64,000 nt of DNA from Bdellovibrio sp. UBA4095 (GTDB taxonomy: Bacteria; Bdellovibrionota; Bdellovibrionia; Bdellovibrionales; Bdellovibrionaceae), in NCBI GenBank assembly GCA_002381805.1, contig DFXZ01000005.1, positions 124,001 through 188,000 on the forward strand, given 5' to 3'. The notes below the pieces were generated by a model. The model was not told the DNA's origin. It made no database searches and saw only the letters and a program-made list of their open reading frames with translations. Each line of letters opens with the position of its first letter. The first letter of the stretch is position 1. A program made the translations under genes and the position numbers. Shown piece after piece: positions 1 through 8,986 of this stretch.

Positions 1-1236
1 AAGGAACTGGTACAACAAAGTGTAAAAGCACGTGAAGATAAATTCGCGATGGTGCTTTCTCTTAAGACCGAGAAATTAGACAAAGCCCACACGGCTTACT
101 TCTCGGCCCTGAAAATGAGCAAAGACCCTTATCAACAGTTGGAAGCAATGCGTGGAATTGACCGAGTTTATGGCAATTTCGTCGAGAGTTTGCAAAGCAT
201 GCCTATGCCAGCTTCGCTTACGCCTGCCGACCAAGAGGCGTTACGTGGCGAACTCGCCAAGCTAACAAAACCGATTGAAGAAAAGCGTTTGGAAAATGAG
301 GCTAAACTAAAGGTTTTGGCGGCGTCAAAGGGCCAGAGTGCTAGCAGCGAGCGAGTCTATGCAAACATTCGTGTCGATCAAACGATAACGCCACTGGTGC
401 AATACCCTCCGGCGAACCAAATGAAAGTCTTTATTCCCAAGTCAGCGGATATGACCATCGGAAAAGTGTCTCGTTTTGAGAGTTCCGCTAAAGCGACCTG
501 TAATCGCAGTGCAATTATGACGGGGAAGACTGAAAAATTAAATATCCTGGAGCTTGCTGGAAATTGTTACTCTTCGAAACAGTACAATATGGTCGAAAAA
601 CTAGGCCTTGATATTGCGAAGGCAAAAGAAACTCGATCTTTAGGTTTGTTCCTGGCGAGCATTGGAGCCGAAGGTCGTGATTTTCAAGAAAAAGCTCTTT
701 GGCTGATCGAAGCGGCACTCACTGCACAACCGCACTCAGCGCCCTACATCTATCAAAAGGCTAGATTAATCTATTCCGCTGACGGATTGAACGCAGCTTT
801 GCCGTTTTTCGAAAAAGTTTTAGACATGCAGCTGCCTTCAATCGAGATGAAAACTTTCGCTGGCGTAAAGTCTTTCTCAGAGGGAGATTTCACTGGAGCG
901 ATCGAAAAATTATCTCCCTTGTCTAAGGAAGAGTTGTATAATTTCAATGTAGGTTCTTTGATGAGTGAAGCTTATGCTCAGAAAGGACAAGTCGACAAGG
1001 CCTTGGGAACGGTTAAAAATCTTCTCAACCTTAAACGAGATCATGTCGATACGTTACTTCAGCAGGCCCATCTTTTAGAGACTTACAAGAGCAGCCCGAC
1101 TTTAGCTTTGGACTCTTATCAGAGAGCGACCAAAGCAAATGTTCCGGCAGAGCTAAGAGATTGGTTGAATAGAAAAATACAGTATTTGAAAACACAAAAC
1201 AAAGTCGGTCAGAACGTTATCTCAGGAGACTTGTAA
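1..1236 (+). CDS. TPR-repeat protein of a gliding/envelope cluster, 5' end outside window
   Basis: The reading frame is open from base 1 (KELVQQSVKAREDKF precedes the first ATG at 49), so the gene starts upstream and only the C-terminal part is here. The visible 411 codons are helical. The last 200 residues read as degenerate tetratricopeptide repeats with A/G-Y-A spacing (for example around AYAQKGQVDKALGTVKNLL). TPR proteins are usually scaffolds. It is followed after 14 nt by a small exported protein, then an AgmX-type protein, a barrel, a second TPR protein and a coiled-coil protein, all on one strand. This layout resembles myxobacterial Glt/Agl gliding clusters, where TPR proteins such as GltD/GltE sit next to GltG and the barrels. 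The assignment to that complex is inferred; the TPR character is seen. Confidence 0.75.
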   Translation, partial: KELVQQSVKAREDKFAMVLSLKTEKLDKAHTAYFSALKMSKDPYQQLEAMRGIDRVYGNFVESLQSMPMPASLTPADQEALRGELAKLTKPIEEKRLENEAKLKVLAASKGQSASSERVYANIRVDQTITPLVQYPPANQMKVFIPKSADMTIGKVSRFESSAKATCNRSAIMTGKTEKLNILELAGNCYSSKQYNMVEKLGLDIAKAKETRSLGLFLASIGAEGRDFQEKALWLIEAALTAQPHSAPYIYQKARLIYSADGLNAALPFFEKVLDMQLPSIEMKTFAGVKSFSEGDFTGAIEKLSPLSKEELYNFNVGSLMSEAYAQKGQVDKALGTVKNLLNLKRDHVDTLLQQAHLLETYKSSPTLALDSYQRATKANVPAELRDWLNRKIQYLKTQNKVGQNVISGDL

Positions 1237-1250
1237 TATGGAGGGTACAA

Positions 1251-1502
1251 GTGAAATCAATCATCACGCTGATGATAGCTTTCATACTCTTGGGAGTAAG
1301 TCCGGCTGCTTTTGCTAAGAAAAAAACAGTCCGCAAAGTCCAAGAAGTCAATTTCGGTGACATGAACCTCAAGGGAACAATTAGAAACCCTGATGGCGCC
1401 TATCTGGTCCAAAAGCGAGGCATTAAGTTTATGCCCCTTTATGACGTACAGAAAGATATGGATGGTCGCATTCGGGAATCAGCCCTCTATTTGGGTAAAT
1501 AA
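1251..1502 (+). CDS. small exported protein of the gliding-like cluster
   Basis: An 83-residue protein starting at GTG 1251, with a strong GGAGG ribosome site at 1240-1244. An N-terminal signal peptide (MKSIITLMIAFILLGVSPAAFA) is followed by a basic KKK, so the mature part is about 60 residues and probably periplasmic. I recognise no domain. Position and size recall CglF-type small proteins of myxobacterial gliding clusters, but I cannot verify that. It lies 14 nt after the TPR gene and 17 nt before the FHA-like gene, so all are probably co-transcribed. Confidence 0.7.
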   Translation: MKSIITLMIAFILLGVSPAAFAKKKTVRKVQEVNFGDMNLKGTIRNPDGAYLVQKRGIKFMPLYDVQKDMDGRIRESALYLGK

Positions 1503-1519
1503 TTAATTCGAGGTATTGC

Positions 1520-2980
1520 ATGCTCACGTTGATTGTCCGCCAGTCCCTAAAAAATGGGACGGCAAAAACATGGAAGCTACGCTCCAACAATCCGACTCAC
1601 ACTTTCGGTTCATCTCGATTGGCCGATATTATTTCCATTTGCCCAGAGACAAAAGGTATTCAGGGTCTTTTTGAATACCGTGATGGCCACTGGTGGTACG
1701 TCGATATGGACATGGGCAAGAGCACTGCCCTACCCGAGTCGTCTGCAATTCGCTTGGATCAGGAAAAAACTCTGGATCTTCCTGCTTGTACACTCAGCTT
1801 CACTCCAATTAAAAGAGAAGCCGATTTGTATTTACGCCTAGAGCGCGCCGGCAATGAGAAAAGAGACTTAGCCAAAAAATTTCAGCTCTTTATTGTTCGT
1901 CAAAACAATAAAGTCGTGGAAACTCGCGTAATACCGCTAAACAAGAAATTTAAACCAAGTCTTGCGGTCCCCGCGATGGCCATTTCACCAGTCCCCTCGG
2001 AAGACTGGCATCGCCAAACCATCGGCACTCTTGAAGTTAGCCAAAAAACTGTGACTCTTGAGGACGCGGAAAGAATCGCACATCTTCCTGCAAGCCAATT
2101 GCTCGATGACGACTCTAAAAAAGGAGCCTACATCGTTTTAGGTGCTGCACTACTTTTCTTAACAGTGGGGATCTTTTCACCCAAGCAAGAAACAATAGTG
2201 GCCGCTCCACCGGCTCCTCCGGTAGCACAAAAAATCGTTGTTAAAAATGAAATTAAACCAAAAAGAAAAAGGGCTCCCACAGCTCCTCCAGTTCAGCAAG
2301 TTGCTCAACAACCAAAGAGCGCCGGTCCTAAGAAAGACAGTTCTGCGACTGGAAGCAAGGTGGCCAATATGGTTAAGTCCATCTCTGGTGGACGTATCTC
2401 TCAGCTCATAGGCAAAGTTTCTGCTCAAGGTGCAAAAAGCGCCAATGTCGTATTCGCGGATGGAGTTAAAGCCGGCAGCGGAAGCTCTGGTCGTGCAATT
2501 GCAGCCGTTGGTAAAGTCGAACAATCTGGCCGTGATTGGGGTAAAGCCGGAGCTGCCTCAGGAGTTGTGATCTCAACAGCAGGTCGCGGCGGTGGCGGAA
2601 GTGCAACTGGAATGGGCGGACTTGCAGCTGGCAACACTGGATCTGGTGGAGTTGGTTTGATTGAAGAGGAAAGTGAAATCACTGGCGGTTTAGATCGCGA
2701 GATTATCGCTCAGTACATCAAGTCTAAACTGGGTCAGATTCTTTACTGTTACGAGAGACAGCTCAGCGCAAACCCAGAGCTGTTTGGTAAAGTAGCTGTA
2801 AAGTTCACGATTGGACCTTCTGGACAGGTCGAGCAACAACTTATCGGAGACACCACACTGAAGAACGCAACCGTTGAAGGATGTATTCTGAATCGTGTCG
2901 CTGGCTGGAAATTCCCGGCTCCACAAGGGGGAACGAAAGTACTGGTGACGTATCCGTTCCTGTTTAAGAGTACAAACTAA
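1520..2980 (+). CDS. FHA-like / single TM / AgmX-PglI C-terminal domain protein (GltG-like)
   Basis: A 486-residue bitopic protein. Residues about 1-110 look like a degenerate FHA domain (FGSSRLADI near 29-37, then GHWWYVDM). One membrane helix lies at about 203-219 (YIVLGAALLFLTVGIF). After it come a Pro/Lys-rich linker and a Gly/Ala/Ser-rich low-complexity stretch (about 280-385). A TonB-C-like AgmX/PglI C-terminal domain at about 395-486 contains YCYERQL, a GKV-type strand and a conserved Cys-containing segment (VEGCILNRV). Myxococcus GltG combines FHA, TM and TonB-like periplasmic parts in the same order and links the inner-membrane motor to periplasmic and outer-membrane partners. The TPR and barrel neighbours fit that role. 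The FHA call is weaker than the C-terminal call. Confidence 0.8.
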   Translation: MLTLIVRQSLKNGTAKTWKLRSNNPTHTFGSSRLADIISICPETKGIQGLFEYRDGHWWYVDMDMGKSTALPESSAIRLDQEKTLDLPACTLSFTPIKREADLYLRLERAGNEKRDLAKKFQLFIVRQNNKVVETRVIPLNKKFKPSLAVPAMAISPVPSEDWHRQTIGTLEVSQKTVTLEDAERIAHLPASQLLDDDSKKGAYIVLGAALLFLTVGIFSPKQETIVAAPPAPPVAQKIVVKNEIKPKRKRAPTAPPVQQVAQQPKSAGPKKDSSATGSKVANMVKSISGGRISQLIGKVSAQGAKSANVVFADGVKAGSGSSGRAIAAVGKVEQSGRDWGKAGAASGVVISTAGRGGGGSATGMGGLAAGNTGSGGVGLIEEESEITGGLDREIIAQYIKSKLGQILYCYERQLSANPELFGKVAVKFTIGPSGQVEQQLIGDTTLKNATVEGCILNRVAGWKFPAPQGGTKVLVTYPFLFKSTN

Positions 2981-2994
2981 TTTAGGGGTAACAC

Positions 2995-3747
2995 ATGTTT
3001 AAGAAAACACTACTAATGATCATCATGCTCTCATCTCAGGCATTCGCCCAAACTAGCGGATCGGAAACGTCACGTGGAAGCGACAAGTTAGATATTAAAA
3101 AGCTCGAACAAAAATACTGGGCAGCTAAAGATGATGACTTCAGCGTCGTCCAAAATCGTAAGTATGTTAAAGCCGAGCGCTTCTATTTCACTGGCGCCTT
3201 GGGTATTCCCTTCAATGATCCCTACAGCACAGGAACCATCGCGAGTGGTAGCGTCGGATACTACTTCAACGAGCGTTGGGGCCTAGAGGTGAATTACAAT
3301 TCATTTTCTTTAAGTGACAACGACGCCGTTAAGCAATTCGTGGACTCTTACGGAGCCATCCCGAATCACAACTTGGTGAAGTCGTCATACTTCCTCTCAG
3401 GAACCTGGGTTCCTTTCTATGCTAAAATGAGCGTACTCGATAGAAGCATTATTTACTTCGATATGGGTGTTTCACTGGGCTTGGGAACACTTGACTATGA
3501 GATCACTCAAGCAGAAGGAAATATCAAGAAAAACACCTTTGCTTATCGACTGGGAATATTCCAGCAGATCTTCTTTACTGAACATTTTGCTATCAGAGCA
3601 GATTTGATCAACACCTGGTCGAATCAAAACAGAATGAAATATTACACTGTGAATCCCATTAACGGGAACCCAGTGTCTGACAGAGACCAAGGATCCGAAA
3701 CGTTGAACGATACGTCATTAATGATCGGTATCACGTATTGGCACTAA
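2995..3747 (+). CDS. outer membrane beta-barrel protein
   Basis: A 250-residue exported protein with signal peptide MFKKTLLMIIMLSSQAFA. The mature part alternates aromatic and polar residues in strand-like segments (FYFTGALGIPFND, GYYFNERWGLEVNYNSF, FAIRADLINTW) and ends in the short aromatic strand MIGITYWH, typical of small eight-strand barrels. It belongs with the outer-membrane beta-barrel proteins found beside AgmX-type proteins in delta-proteobacterial gliding clusters (GltA/B/H in Myxococcus). It starts 14 nt after the AgmX-type gene, behind GGGG-rich sequence. The barrel and export are supported; its partner role is inferred. Confidence 0.78.
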   Translation: MFKKTLLMIIMLSSQAFAQTSGSETSRGSDKLDIKKLEQKYWAAKDDDFSVVQNRKYVKAERFYFTGALGIPFNDPYSTGTIASGSVGYYFNERWGLEVNYNSFSLSDNDAVKQFVDSYGAIPNHNLVKSSYFLSGTWVPFYAKMSVLDRSIIYFDMGVSLGLGTLDYEITQAEGNIKKNTFAYRLGIFQQIFFTEHFAIRADLINTWSNQNRMKYYTVNPINGNPVSDRDQGSETLNDTSLMIGITYWH

Positions 3748-3770
3748 CTTCTTCCAAGGGCGGGGGATTT

Positions 3771-5888
3771 ATGTACAGACCGTATAAATTACTTTTAGTA
3801 GCTCCATTGTTGTGCACGAGCGTTGCTTTTGCAGACTCCGCGCTTTCTGTGAAAAATGCAGGCAAGCCGGCAAAAGGCATGCAGATGAAAAGCAGCAAGG
3901 TGCCTACTTATCAGATGTACGAAAAAAAGAAAGTGAAAGGGAAAGTGCAGACCGTCAAGGTCAATGACATCCCTCGCTTAAACATCGGCACCGAAAGAGA
4001 AGTTCAGGCAGTTGCAGTGACACCACTGCGCCTCCCTGCATCGCAAGGCGTTCAGATCAAGGAAATCCGTCGTCGCAACTCTCCAGCAGTGGTCAATGTG
4101 AATATTAAAGAATTCCTGTCCGTTGTTGGTAAGGCGAAAACCATTACCAGCCCGAACGCATTCGATAAAATTCCCGAAATTAAATCTGTAAATTTAGCCA
4201 TTGATGCGAAAACCAAAGAGGCGCAACCGAGTTTACAAAAAATTGAAGACTTGCAGCCAAATGACTATAAATTGCTTCAAGCTCTGATTTTCCTAGAGAT
4301 CCAGGGAAACAACGAATTGGCACTTGGACTTTTTGCAGAGTTGATCAACGATCCCAAGCACAAAATCGAAGCTCTGTATCAGTTCGCACTGACCGCAAAG
4401 AATATGGGTCTAAATTCTGAATTCAGAGAATACATGGTTAAAGTCACTAAGGAAGCGAAAAGCAAAGATTGGCAAGTTCGAGCGACTGAAGCGTTGGCCA
4501 AAAATATTAAAGCGCTTGAAATTACCGATATTGAAATCATTGATCCTCTCGTCGCCAAACACGAGGTCGATGTTTCCAAGAATGAGGACTACCAGATTAC
4601 TCGAGCTAAGTATTATTCAGACAAGGGTCAGTTAGGACAAGTCGAAGAAGCTCTAATGATGATCTCTGAAAAGTCCCCTCGCTATCCAGAAGCTCTAATG
4701 CTTTCTGCTCTGCTAAGCTATCGTACAGGCAAGGTGGATGAAGCCATTGTACATTTAGAAGCATTAATGAAAGCCACCGAGGGCGACAAGTCCCTGCCCC
4801 TACGCTCAATCGGCGCAATGACTTTAGCTCGTATTCAATTTCAAAAAAGTGATTACAAAGGAGCATTTCAGACTTACCTCCTGGTCGACAAGTCGAATGC
4901 TCTTTGGCTGCAGGCTCGTGTAGAAAGTGCCTGGACACAAATATTAAGTGAAGACTACGAAGGTGCTGCTGGGAATATGTTCTCTCTGCACACGGATTTC
5001 TTCAAAAATGCGTTCGCTCCGGAGTCTTACGTGGTTCGCACAGTCGGCTACTTGAATCTGTGCCAATACGGTGACGGAGCTCAAGTACTGAACGAAATGA
5101 AAAAGCGGTATGCTCCTTGGAAAGGGAAACTCGATACCTATCGCAAACAGACCAAACAACCTGTTGCCTATTACGAGACAGTGAAAAACTGGCTGAAAAA
5201 CTCTGACCTTAAAGAAGTTGATGGCCTACCTCGTTCGTTCATCGTCGAGCTGGCACGCCACCCGTCTTTTGTCTCCATTCAAAAGCAAATCAATGCCTAT
5301 GAAGACGAAACCAATCGCTACAACAAAATTGCGATGAGCTTGGTTACTATGGAGAGAGAATTGATTGCGAAGCAAAGTGCGGCAAATCAAGACTTAGCCA
5401 AAGCTAAGGCAAAAGTCACAAAGGATAAAGTTTCTGACGAAGTAGCTCGGCAAATCACACAAGCCGAAAGGAAGCTTCTTAGCTATCGTATTCAGTACCA
5501 CATTGCAAAGAAGGCCCGTACGTCAATTAAAAAACTACGTACTGACGGTTTAGCACGAATTGAAAAAGAAAAAGGCGCGCTTAGAGTTGTCGCAGCTAAA
5601 TCTCTGCAGTCCCGCTTTGGCGATCTGCTGGCAAGTTTAAACAAAGTTTTGGATCAAAACGATGTTCTGCAGTATGAACTTTATGCTGGTGCCGGCGAAC
5701 ACATCCGCTACCAAATGGCCGGCGGAGACATTAATCCGAAAGACCGTCCAGAACTTAAAGTCGAAAAAGACAAGAGTTTGAACTGGAAATTTAAAGGTGA
5801 AATTTGGGAGGATGAAGTGGGTCACTATCGTTCTTCTTTAAAAAACGTTTGCGCACAAGAATCCAGTGTTGCTGGCTTGGCTGAGTAA
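3771..5888 (+). CDS. large exported TPR-like protein (GltE/GltD-like)
   Basis: The start is taken at ATG 3771, because it follows a GGGCGGGGG ribosome site and opens a clear signal peptide (MYRPYKLLLVAPLLCTSVAFA). An upstream in-frame ATG at 3738 overlaps the barrel gene and would bury the signal. The mature protein is about 685 residues. Residues about 150-430 are helical repeats of TPR type (LLSYRTGKVDEAIVHLEALM and similar), and about 500-620 is charged coiled coil (KQSAANQDLAKAKAKVTKDK). It probably acts in the periplasm as a scaffold. It is the second TPR protein of the cluster and precedes the coiled-coil gene by 20 nt. No enzymatic motif was seen. Confidence 0.75.
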   Translation: MYRPYKLLLVAPLLCTSVAFADSALSVKNAGKPAKGMQMKSSKVPTYQMYEKKKVKGKVQTVKVNDIPRLNIGTEREVQAVAVTPLRLPASQGVQIKEIRRRNSPAVVNVNIKEFLSVVGKAKTITSPNAFDKIPEIKSVNLAIDAKTKEAQPSLQKIEDLQPNDYKLLQALIFLEIQGNNELALGLFAELINDPKHKIEALYQFALTAKNMGLNSEFREYMVKVTKEAKSKDWQVRATEALAKNIKALEITDIEIIDPLVAKHEVDVSKNEDYQITRAKYYSDKGQLGQVEEALMMISEKSPRYPEALMLSALLSYRTGKVDEAIVHLEALMKATEGDKSLPLRSIGAMTLARIQFQKSDYKGAFQTYLLVDKSNALWLQARVESAWTQILSEDYEGAAGNMFSLHTDFFKNAFAPESYVVRTVGYLNLCQYGDGAQVLNEMKKRYAPWKGKLDTYRKQTKQPVAYYETVKNWLKNSDLKEVDGLPRSFIVELARHPSFVSIQKQINAYEDETNRYNKIAMSLVTMERELIAKQSAANQDLAKAKAKVTKDKVSDEVARQITQAERKLLSYRIQYHIAKKARTSIKKLRTDGLARIEKEKGALRVVAAKSLQSRFGDLLASLNKVLDQNDVLQYELYAGAGEHIRYQMAGGDINPKDRPELKVEKDKSLNWKFKGEIWEDEVGHYRSSLKNVCAQESSVAGLAE

Positions 5889-5908
5889 TTTAAGAAAGGG
5901 ATTTTATA

Positions 5909-6556
5909 ATGAAAAACACAATGATGACACTGACAGTAGGACTCGCCGTATGTTTTTCGACGCCGGTTTGGGCTCAAACAACAGCCAAAGAAGGCTTAGA
6001 AAAAATTAAAAAGAACCTCGATAACTCCGAGGCGAACCTCAGTGAATACGAAAAAAACCTGAAGATCGTCGAGGGCAACATTGCCGAAGTAGGTAAAGCC
6101 AAGGGTCAGGTTGAGGGCCAAAAAAAGCAGGTCCAACAACAAATCAATGACAATACCCAAGCTCTAAAGAAAGTCGACAATCAGGAAAAGGAACTACAAA
6201 AGCTTATTACTGATGAAAAGACTAAGATGGCCCAAGAGGCCCAAAAGATTAAAGAGCTTGAAGCAATTATTGCCAAGATCAGAGAAAACCAAAATTTGCG
6301 CGAGGCTAATGTTGCTGACTATCAACTTCAAATAAACCAACTTCAGGAAGAAAAAAAGATTTGGCAATCTCGGGCTGCTAACTTGAACGAACAAAGCGAT
6401 CAGGTAAACAAGAAAATCCGTTCACTGGCTAGCGAAGAAGGTGAATGGAAAGGAAAACAAAAGGGCTACCAAGGGGAAGTTCGTCGTTGGAGTAAAGAAG
6501 TTGAGCGTCAGAAAAAGCTGAACGATTCTTACAGCTCTCTGGCTGAAGTCAAATAA
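5909..6556 (+). CDS. periplasmic coiled-coil protein
   Basis: A 215-residue protein with signal peptide MKNTMMTLTVGLAVCFSTPVWA. Nearly all of the mature sequence is heptad-patterned, rich in E/K/Q and without Pro, so a long coiled coil. It ends the first cluster: a strong terminator follows at 6593-6622. It resembles the N-terminal coiled-coil half of murein hydrolase activators (EnvC/NlpD type) but lacks the C-terminal LytM domain. A structural role spanning the periplasm fits better. No paralogue could be assigned by eye. Confidence 0.7.
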   Translation: MKNTMMTLTVGLAVCFSTPVWAQTTAKEGLEKIKKNLDNSEANLSEYEKNLKIVEGNIAEVGKAKGQVEGQKKQVQQQINDNTQALKKVDNQEKELQKLITDEKTKMAQEAQKIKELEAIIAKIRENQNLREANVADYQLQINQLQEEKKIWQSRAANLNEQSDQVNKKIRSLASEEGEWKGKQKGYQGEVRRWSKEVERQKKLNDSYSSLAEVK

Positions 6557-6592
6557 GCCAAGGGCAACTATCTAAATTGAATTTTTAAAGCC

Positions 6593-6622
6593 AAAGCCGG
6601 TTCAAAAAGAATCGGCTTTTTT
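6593..6622 (+). terminator. rho-independent terminator of the gliding-like cluster
   Basis: The stem AAAGCCGGTTC (6593-6603) pairs with GAATCGGCTT (6609-6618) around an A5 loop, followed by a T-run. It sits 37 nt after the coiled-coil gene, between convergent genes. Confidence 0.85.
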
Positions 6623-6649
6623 CTGTTAAGGGCCTTTAAAATTCGCAAC

Positions 6650-8224
6650 CTATTGTTTCGACTTGTTAGCTATTATCCGCGTGAGAAACTGAAAGGCATC
6701 AATTCCCACAATAAATGAACTCCCAAAATACGCCGCCCCCGACAACAGGATCGTCAAGACGAGGGCAATCCACGCTGGCACCCAGCTCTCCAGAACGCCA
6801 TAACTGGACGAGATCACGGCCAACAGTATGCCCACCCCAAATATTTTTAAAAGCTCGGAAGAAAGAGCGCGATTGAAAATTTCGATACTTTGAGACTTCA
6901 GACAGAATAATAAAACTCCGAACTGAAAGATCGCGGAAACTAAACCAGAGATCATCAATCCGCGCAGTCCATGGTTTTCTATCCACCACCCGGCCATTGA
7001 GATATGCAAGCCTAACGACCCCAGCGCGCTGATTGCAGGTATTTGGGCTTTTTGAAGCGCGTAGTACACAGGAACAAGCACCCGTGCAGCTGAGATAAAA
7101 ATCAAACTGATCGCCAAAATTTGCAAAACCTCGGCCGTAGCGAGCAAGTCCGCTTCCGTGAAGTGGCCCCGATAAAAGAGGACTTTGACAATAGGGGTCG
7201 CCAGAACAGCGAGGCCGATAGCTGCAGGAAATGCTAAATAGAAATTCAAAGCAAAATTCTGCCGCACAGATTCACCGATCTGATCCTTTTTTCCTTCTGC
7301 CGCCCAAGAGCTTAACATTGGCAAAAGAGCCGTCCCAAGGCTTACGGAAACTAACGAAAGTGGAAACTCCAGTAAACGATCCGCAAAATAAATAGACGAG
7401 ATAGCCCCACTGGGAAGTGAGCTTGCGAAATACAAATTCACAAGAGTCGAAAACTGAAAGAGGCCCATCCCTAAAAAACTGGGTCCCAGGTTGCGGAACA
7501 CCCGCTGAACATCTGGAGACCAAAAACTTCTTTGCACCTGAGGTAGATAGCCTTTCCTGGCGAGCGCTCCCCATAGCAGGGCCGCCTGCAGAAAGCCACC
7601 GATCAAAACTCCCCATGCAAGCCCGTCGCCATGGACTGGAAACCATTGAGGAGGCAAAAAGGTAAACACCAGCATAGAAACATTCAGCAGAGCCGGCGCC
7701 AAAGCTGGCAGACCAAAGCTACCAAGGGCATTCAGCAGCCCCATAAAGTAGGAATAGCTGCTGACGAAAAAGATAAAGCCAAACATGATTCGAGCCATTC
7801 GAACAGTCAAATCCCACTGCCCTGCTTGCGCCTGATAGTCAGATGAAAGAATCCACCCAAGAAGACTCTCGGCAAAAATAATCCCTAAGCAGGAAAAAGT
7901 CCCAAGGCAAATAAGCAGCAAGGTGTAGAATGCATTTGCCAGATTACGAGCTTTCACTCCCGTGGGATCGCCAACCTGGGCCTCCATGTAAATAGGAATA
8001 AAACTCACGCCTAAGGAGCCTTCACCCAGCAAGCGCCGAAAAAGATTAGGCAGTCGAAAGGCCGCCGCCCAGGCATCGGTGATGGCCCGGTCAAAAAGGG
8101 CTGCGAGGGCTATATCTCTCATTAACCCCAGGATGCGACTCGTTAGAGTCCCTGAAGCCATGGAAAAAGCCCTCTGAGCGACCTTTTTTCGATCTTCTTT
8201 TAATACGCTTGCTTCCTGAGACAC
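6650..8224 (-). CDS. murJ: lipid II flippase MurJ (MviN)
   Basis: A 524-residue polytopic inner-membrane protein of the MOP superfamily with about 14 helices. The N-terminal block S-G-T-L-T-S-R-I-L-G-L-M-R-D, followed by DAWAAAFRLPNLFRRLLGEG and then SLGVSFIPIY, is the MurJ signature. It moves lipid-linked peptidoglycan precursor across the inner membrane. Length fits the family. The start is GTG 8224 with AAGGGA upstream; the next ATG (residue 22) would remove the first conserved residues only marginally. It is divergent from rpsT with 52 nt between starts, a common murJ/rpsT neighbourhood in Proteobacteria. Confidence 0.95.
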   Translation of the reverse strand: MSQEASVLKEDRKKVAQRAFSMASGTLTSRILGLMRDIALAALFDRAITDAWAAAFRLPNLFRRLLGEGSLGVSFIPIYMEAQVGDPTGVKARNLANAFYTLLLICLGTFSCLGIIFAESLLGWILSSDYQAQAGQWDLTVRMARIMFGFIFFVSSYSYFMGLLNALGSFGLPALAPALLNVSMLVFTFLPPQWFPVHGDGLAWGVLIGGFLQAALLWGALARKGYLPQVQRSFWSPDVQRVFRNLGPSFLGMGLFQFSTLVNLYFASSLPSGAISSIYFADRLLEFPLSLVSVSLGTALLPMLSSWAAEGKKDQIGESVRQNFALNFYLAFPAAIGLAVLATPIVKVLFYRGHFTEADLLATAEVLQILAISLIFISAARVLVPVYYALQKAQIPAISALGSLGLHISMAGWWIENHGLRGLMISGLVSAIFQFGVLLFCLKSQSIEIFNRALSSELLKIFGVGILLAVISSSYGVLESWVPAWIALVLTILLSGAAYFGSSFIVGIDAFQFLTRIIANKSKQ

Positions 8225-8276
8225 CCTATGTTAATCCCTTTGGTTCGTTTAAAAAGATTACTGTGGAGGTTATCCC

Positions 8277-8540
8277 TTGGCAAATCATAAGTCCGCTGCA
8301 AAAAGAGCTCGTCAAACTGTCAGAAAAACGGCTGTTAACAATGCCCGTAAGAGCACTGTAAAAACTCACGAGAAAAACCTGATCAAAGCGATCATCGCAA
8401 AAGATGTTAACGCTCTTCCTGAGTTATTGAAGAAGTTCACTTCTCAAGTCATGAAAGCAGCTAAAACTGGCGTTATTAAGAAAGAAACAGCTGCTCGTAA
8501 AATCAGCCGTCTTTCGACTCGCGCTAACACTGCGAAATAG
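8277..8540 (+). CDS. rpsT: 30S ribosomal protein S20
   Basis: An 87-residue, very basic protein (MANHKSAAKRARQTVRKTAVNNARKS) matching bS20 over its full length, including the conserved N-terminus. Start codon is TTG at 8277 behind a strong TGGAGG site (8264-8269). There is no ATG alternative, because NHKSAAKRAR must follow immediately. E. coli rpsT also uses UUG, linked there to translational autoregulation by S20. The same start here suggests, but does not prove, the same control. It is monocistronic between murJ and the PilZ gene. Confidence 0.97.
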   Translation: MANHKSAAKRARQTVRKTAVNNARKSTVKTHEKNLIKAIIAKDVNALPELLKKFTSQVMKAAKTGVIKKETAARKISRLSTRANTAK

Positions 8541-8572
8541 TTCATTCTGATTGTATAGAAAAAGGTCGCAAT

Positions 8573-8962
8573 TTAAGCGGCCTTCTTTTTTGGGGCTGTT
8601 GACTGGGCAACTGTCGGAAGCGTTCTTGCTGATACAAAAGAACGAATCTGCCTTTTAATAGAAAACTCAACCTCACTAAAGCTCAGACCATGGGTGACCG
8701 CTGTGTCGCCCTCTTTTTTTTGTGTCGAACGCACTGTCGCTCGTAGAAATACGAACTCTCCACCTGGCACCTGAAAGCTCACAACCAAATCATGACCTTC
8801 CGTTAATACGTATTCGGTTGATATGGCCATTCCGCCCTCACCGATCTCGCCGGAGTCTGCGACAAAATAGGTACCATCACAAAGGATCCCTACCTTGCGC
8901 TTCATGGCCCGCCTTGGATACTGGCGGCGGAAAATTTTGTCTTCGGATGTTTTACTCATCAA
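8573..8962 (-). CDS. PilZ-domain protein (c-di-GMP receptor)
   Basis: A 129-residue cytoplasmic protein consisting of one PilZ domain. The RxxxR motif is at about residues 13-18 (RQYPRR), followed by the D/NxSxxG-type motif DSGEIGEGGMAI, and by strands FLRATVRSTQ and HGLSFSEVE. These residues normally bind cyclic di-GMP. The tail is basic (PKKKAA). It is the last gene of lptE-holA-pilZ, 24 nt after holA. Its output is not visible from sequence, but a diguanylate cyclase at 32323 and a c-di-GMP-pathway-like polysaccharide synthase at 16926 lie in the same window. Confidence 0.85.
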   Translation of the reverse strand: MMSKTSEDKIFRRQYPRRAMKRKVGILCDGTYFVADSGEIGEGGMAISTEYVLTEGHDLVVSFQVPGGEFVFLRATVRSTQKKEGDTAVTHGLSFSEVEFSIKRQIRSFVSARTLPTVAQSTAPKKKAA

Positions 8963-8986
8963 AGAGCTTATCGGCAGAAAACCGAC

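Noticed and set aside
2177..2682. Overlapping minus-strand frames of 115 and 85 codons
   Set aside because: They are antisense to the Pro- and Gly/Ala-rich low-complexity part of the AgmX-type gene, lack ribosome sites and have implausible composition.
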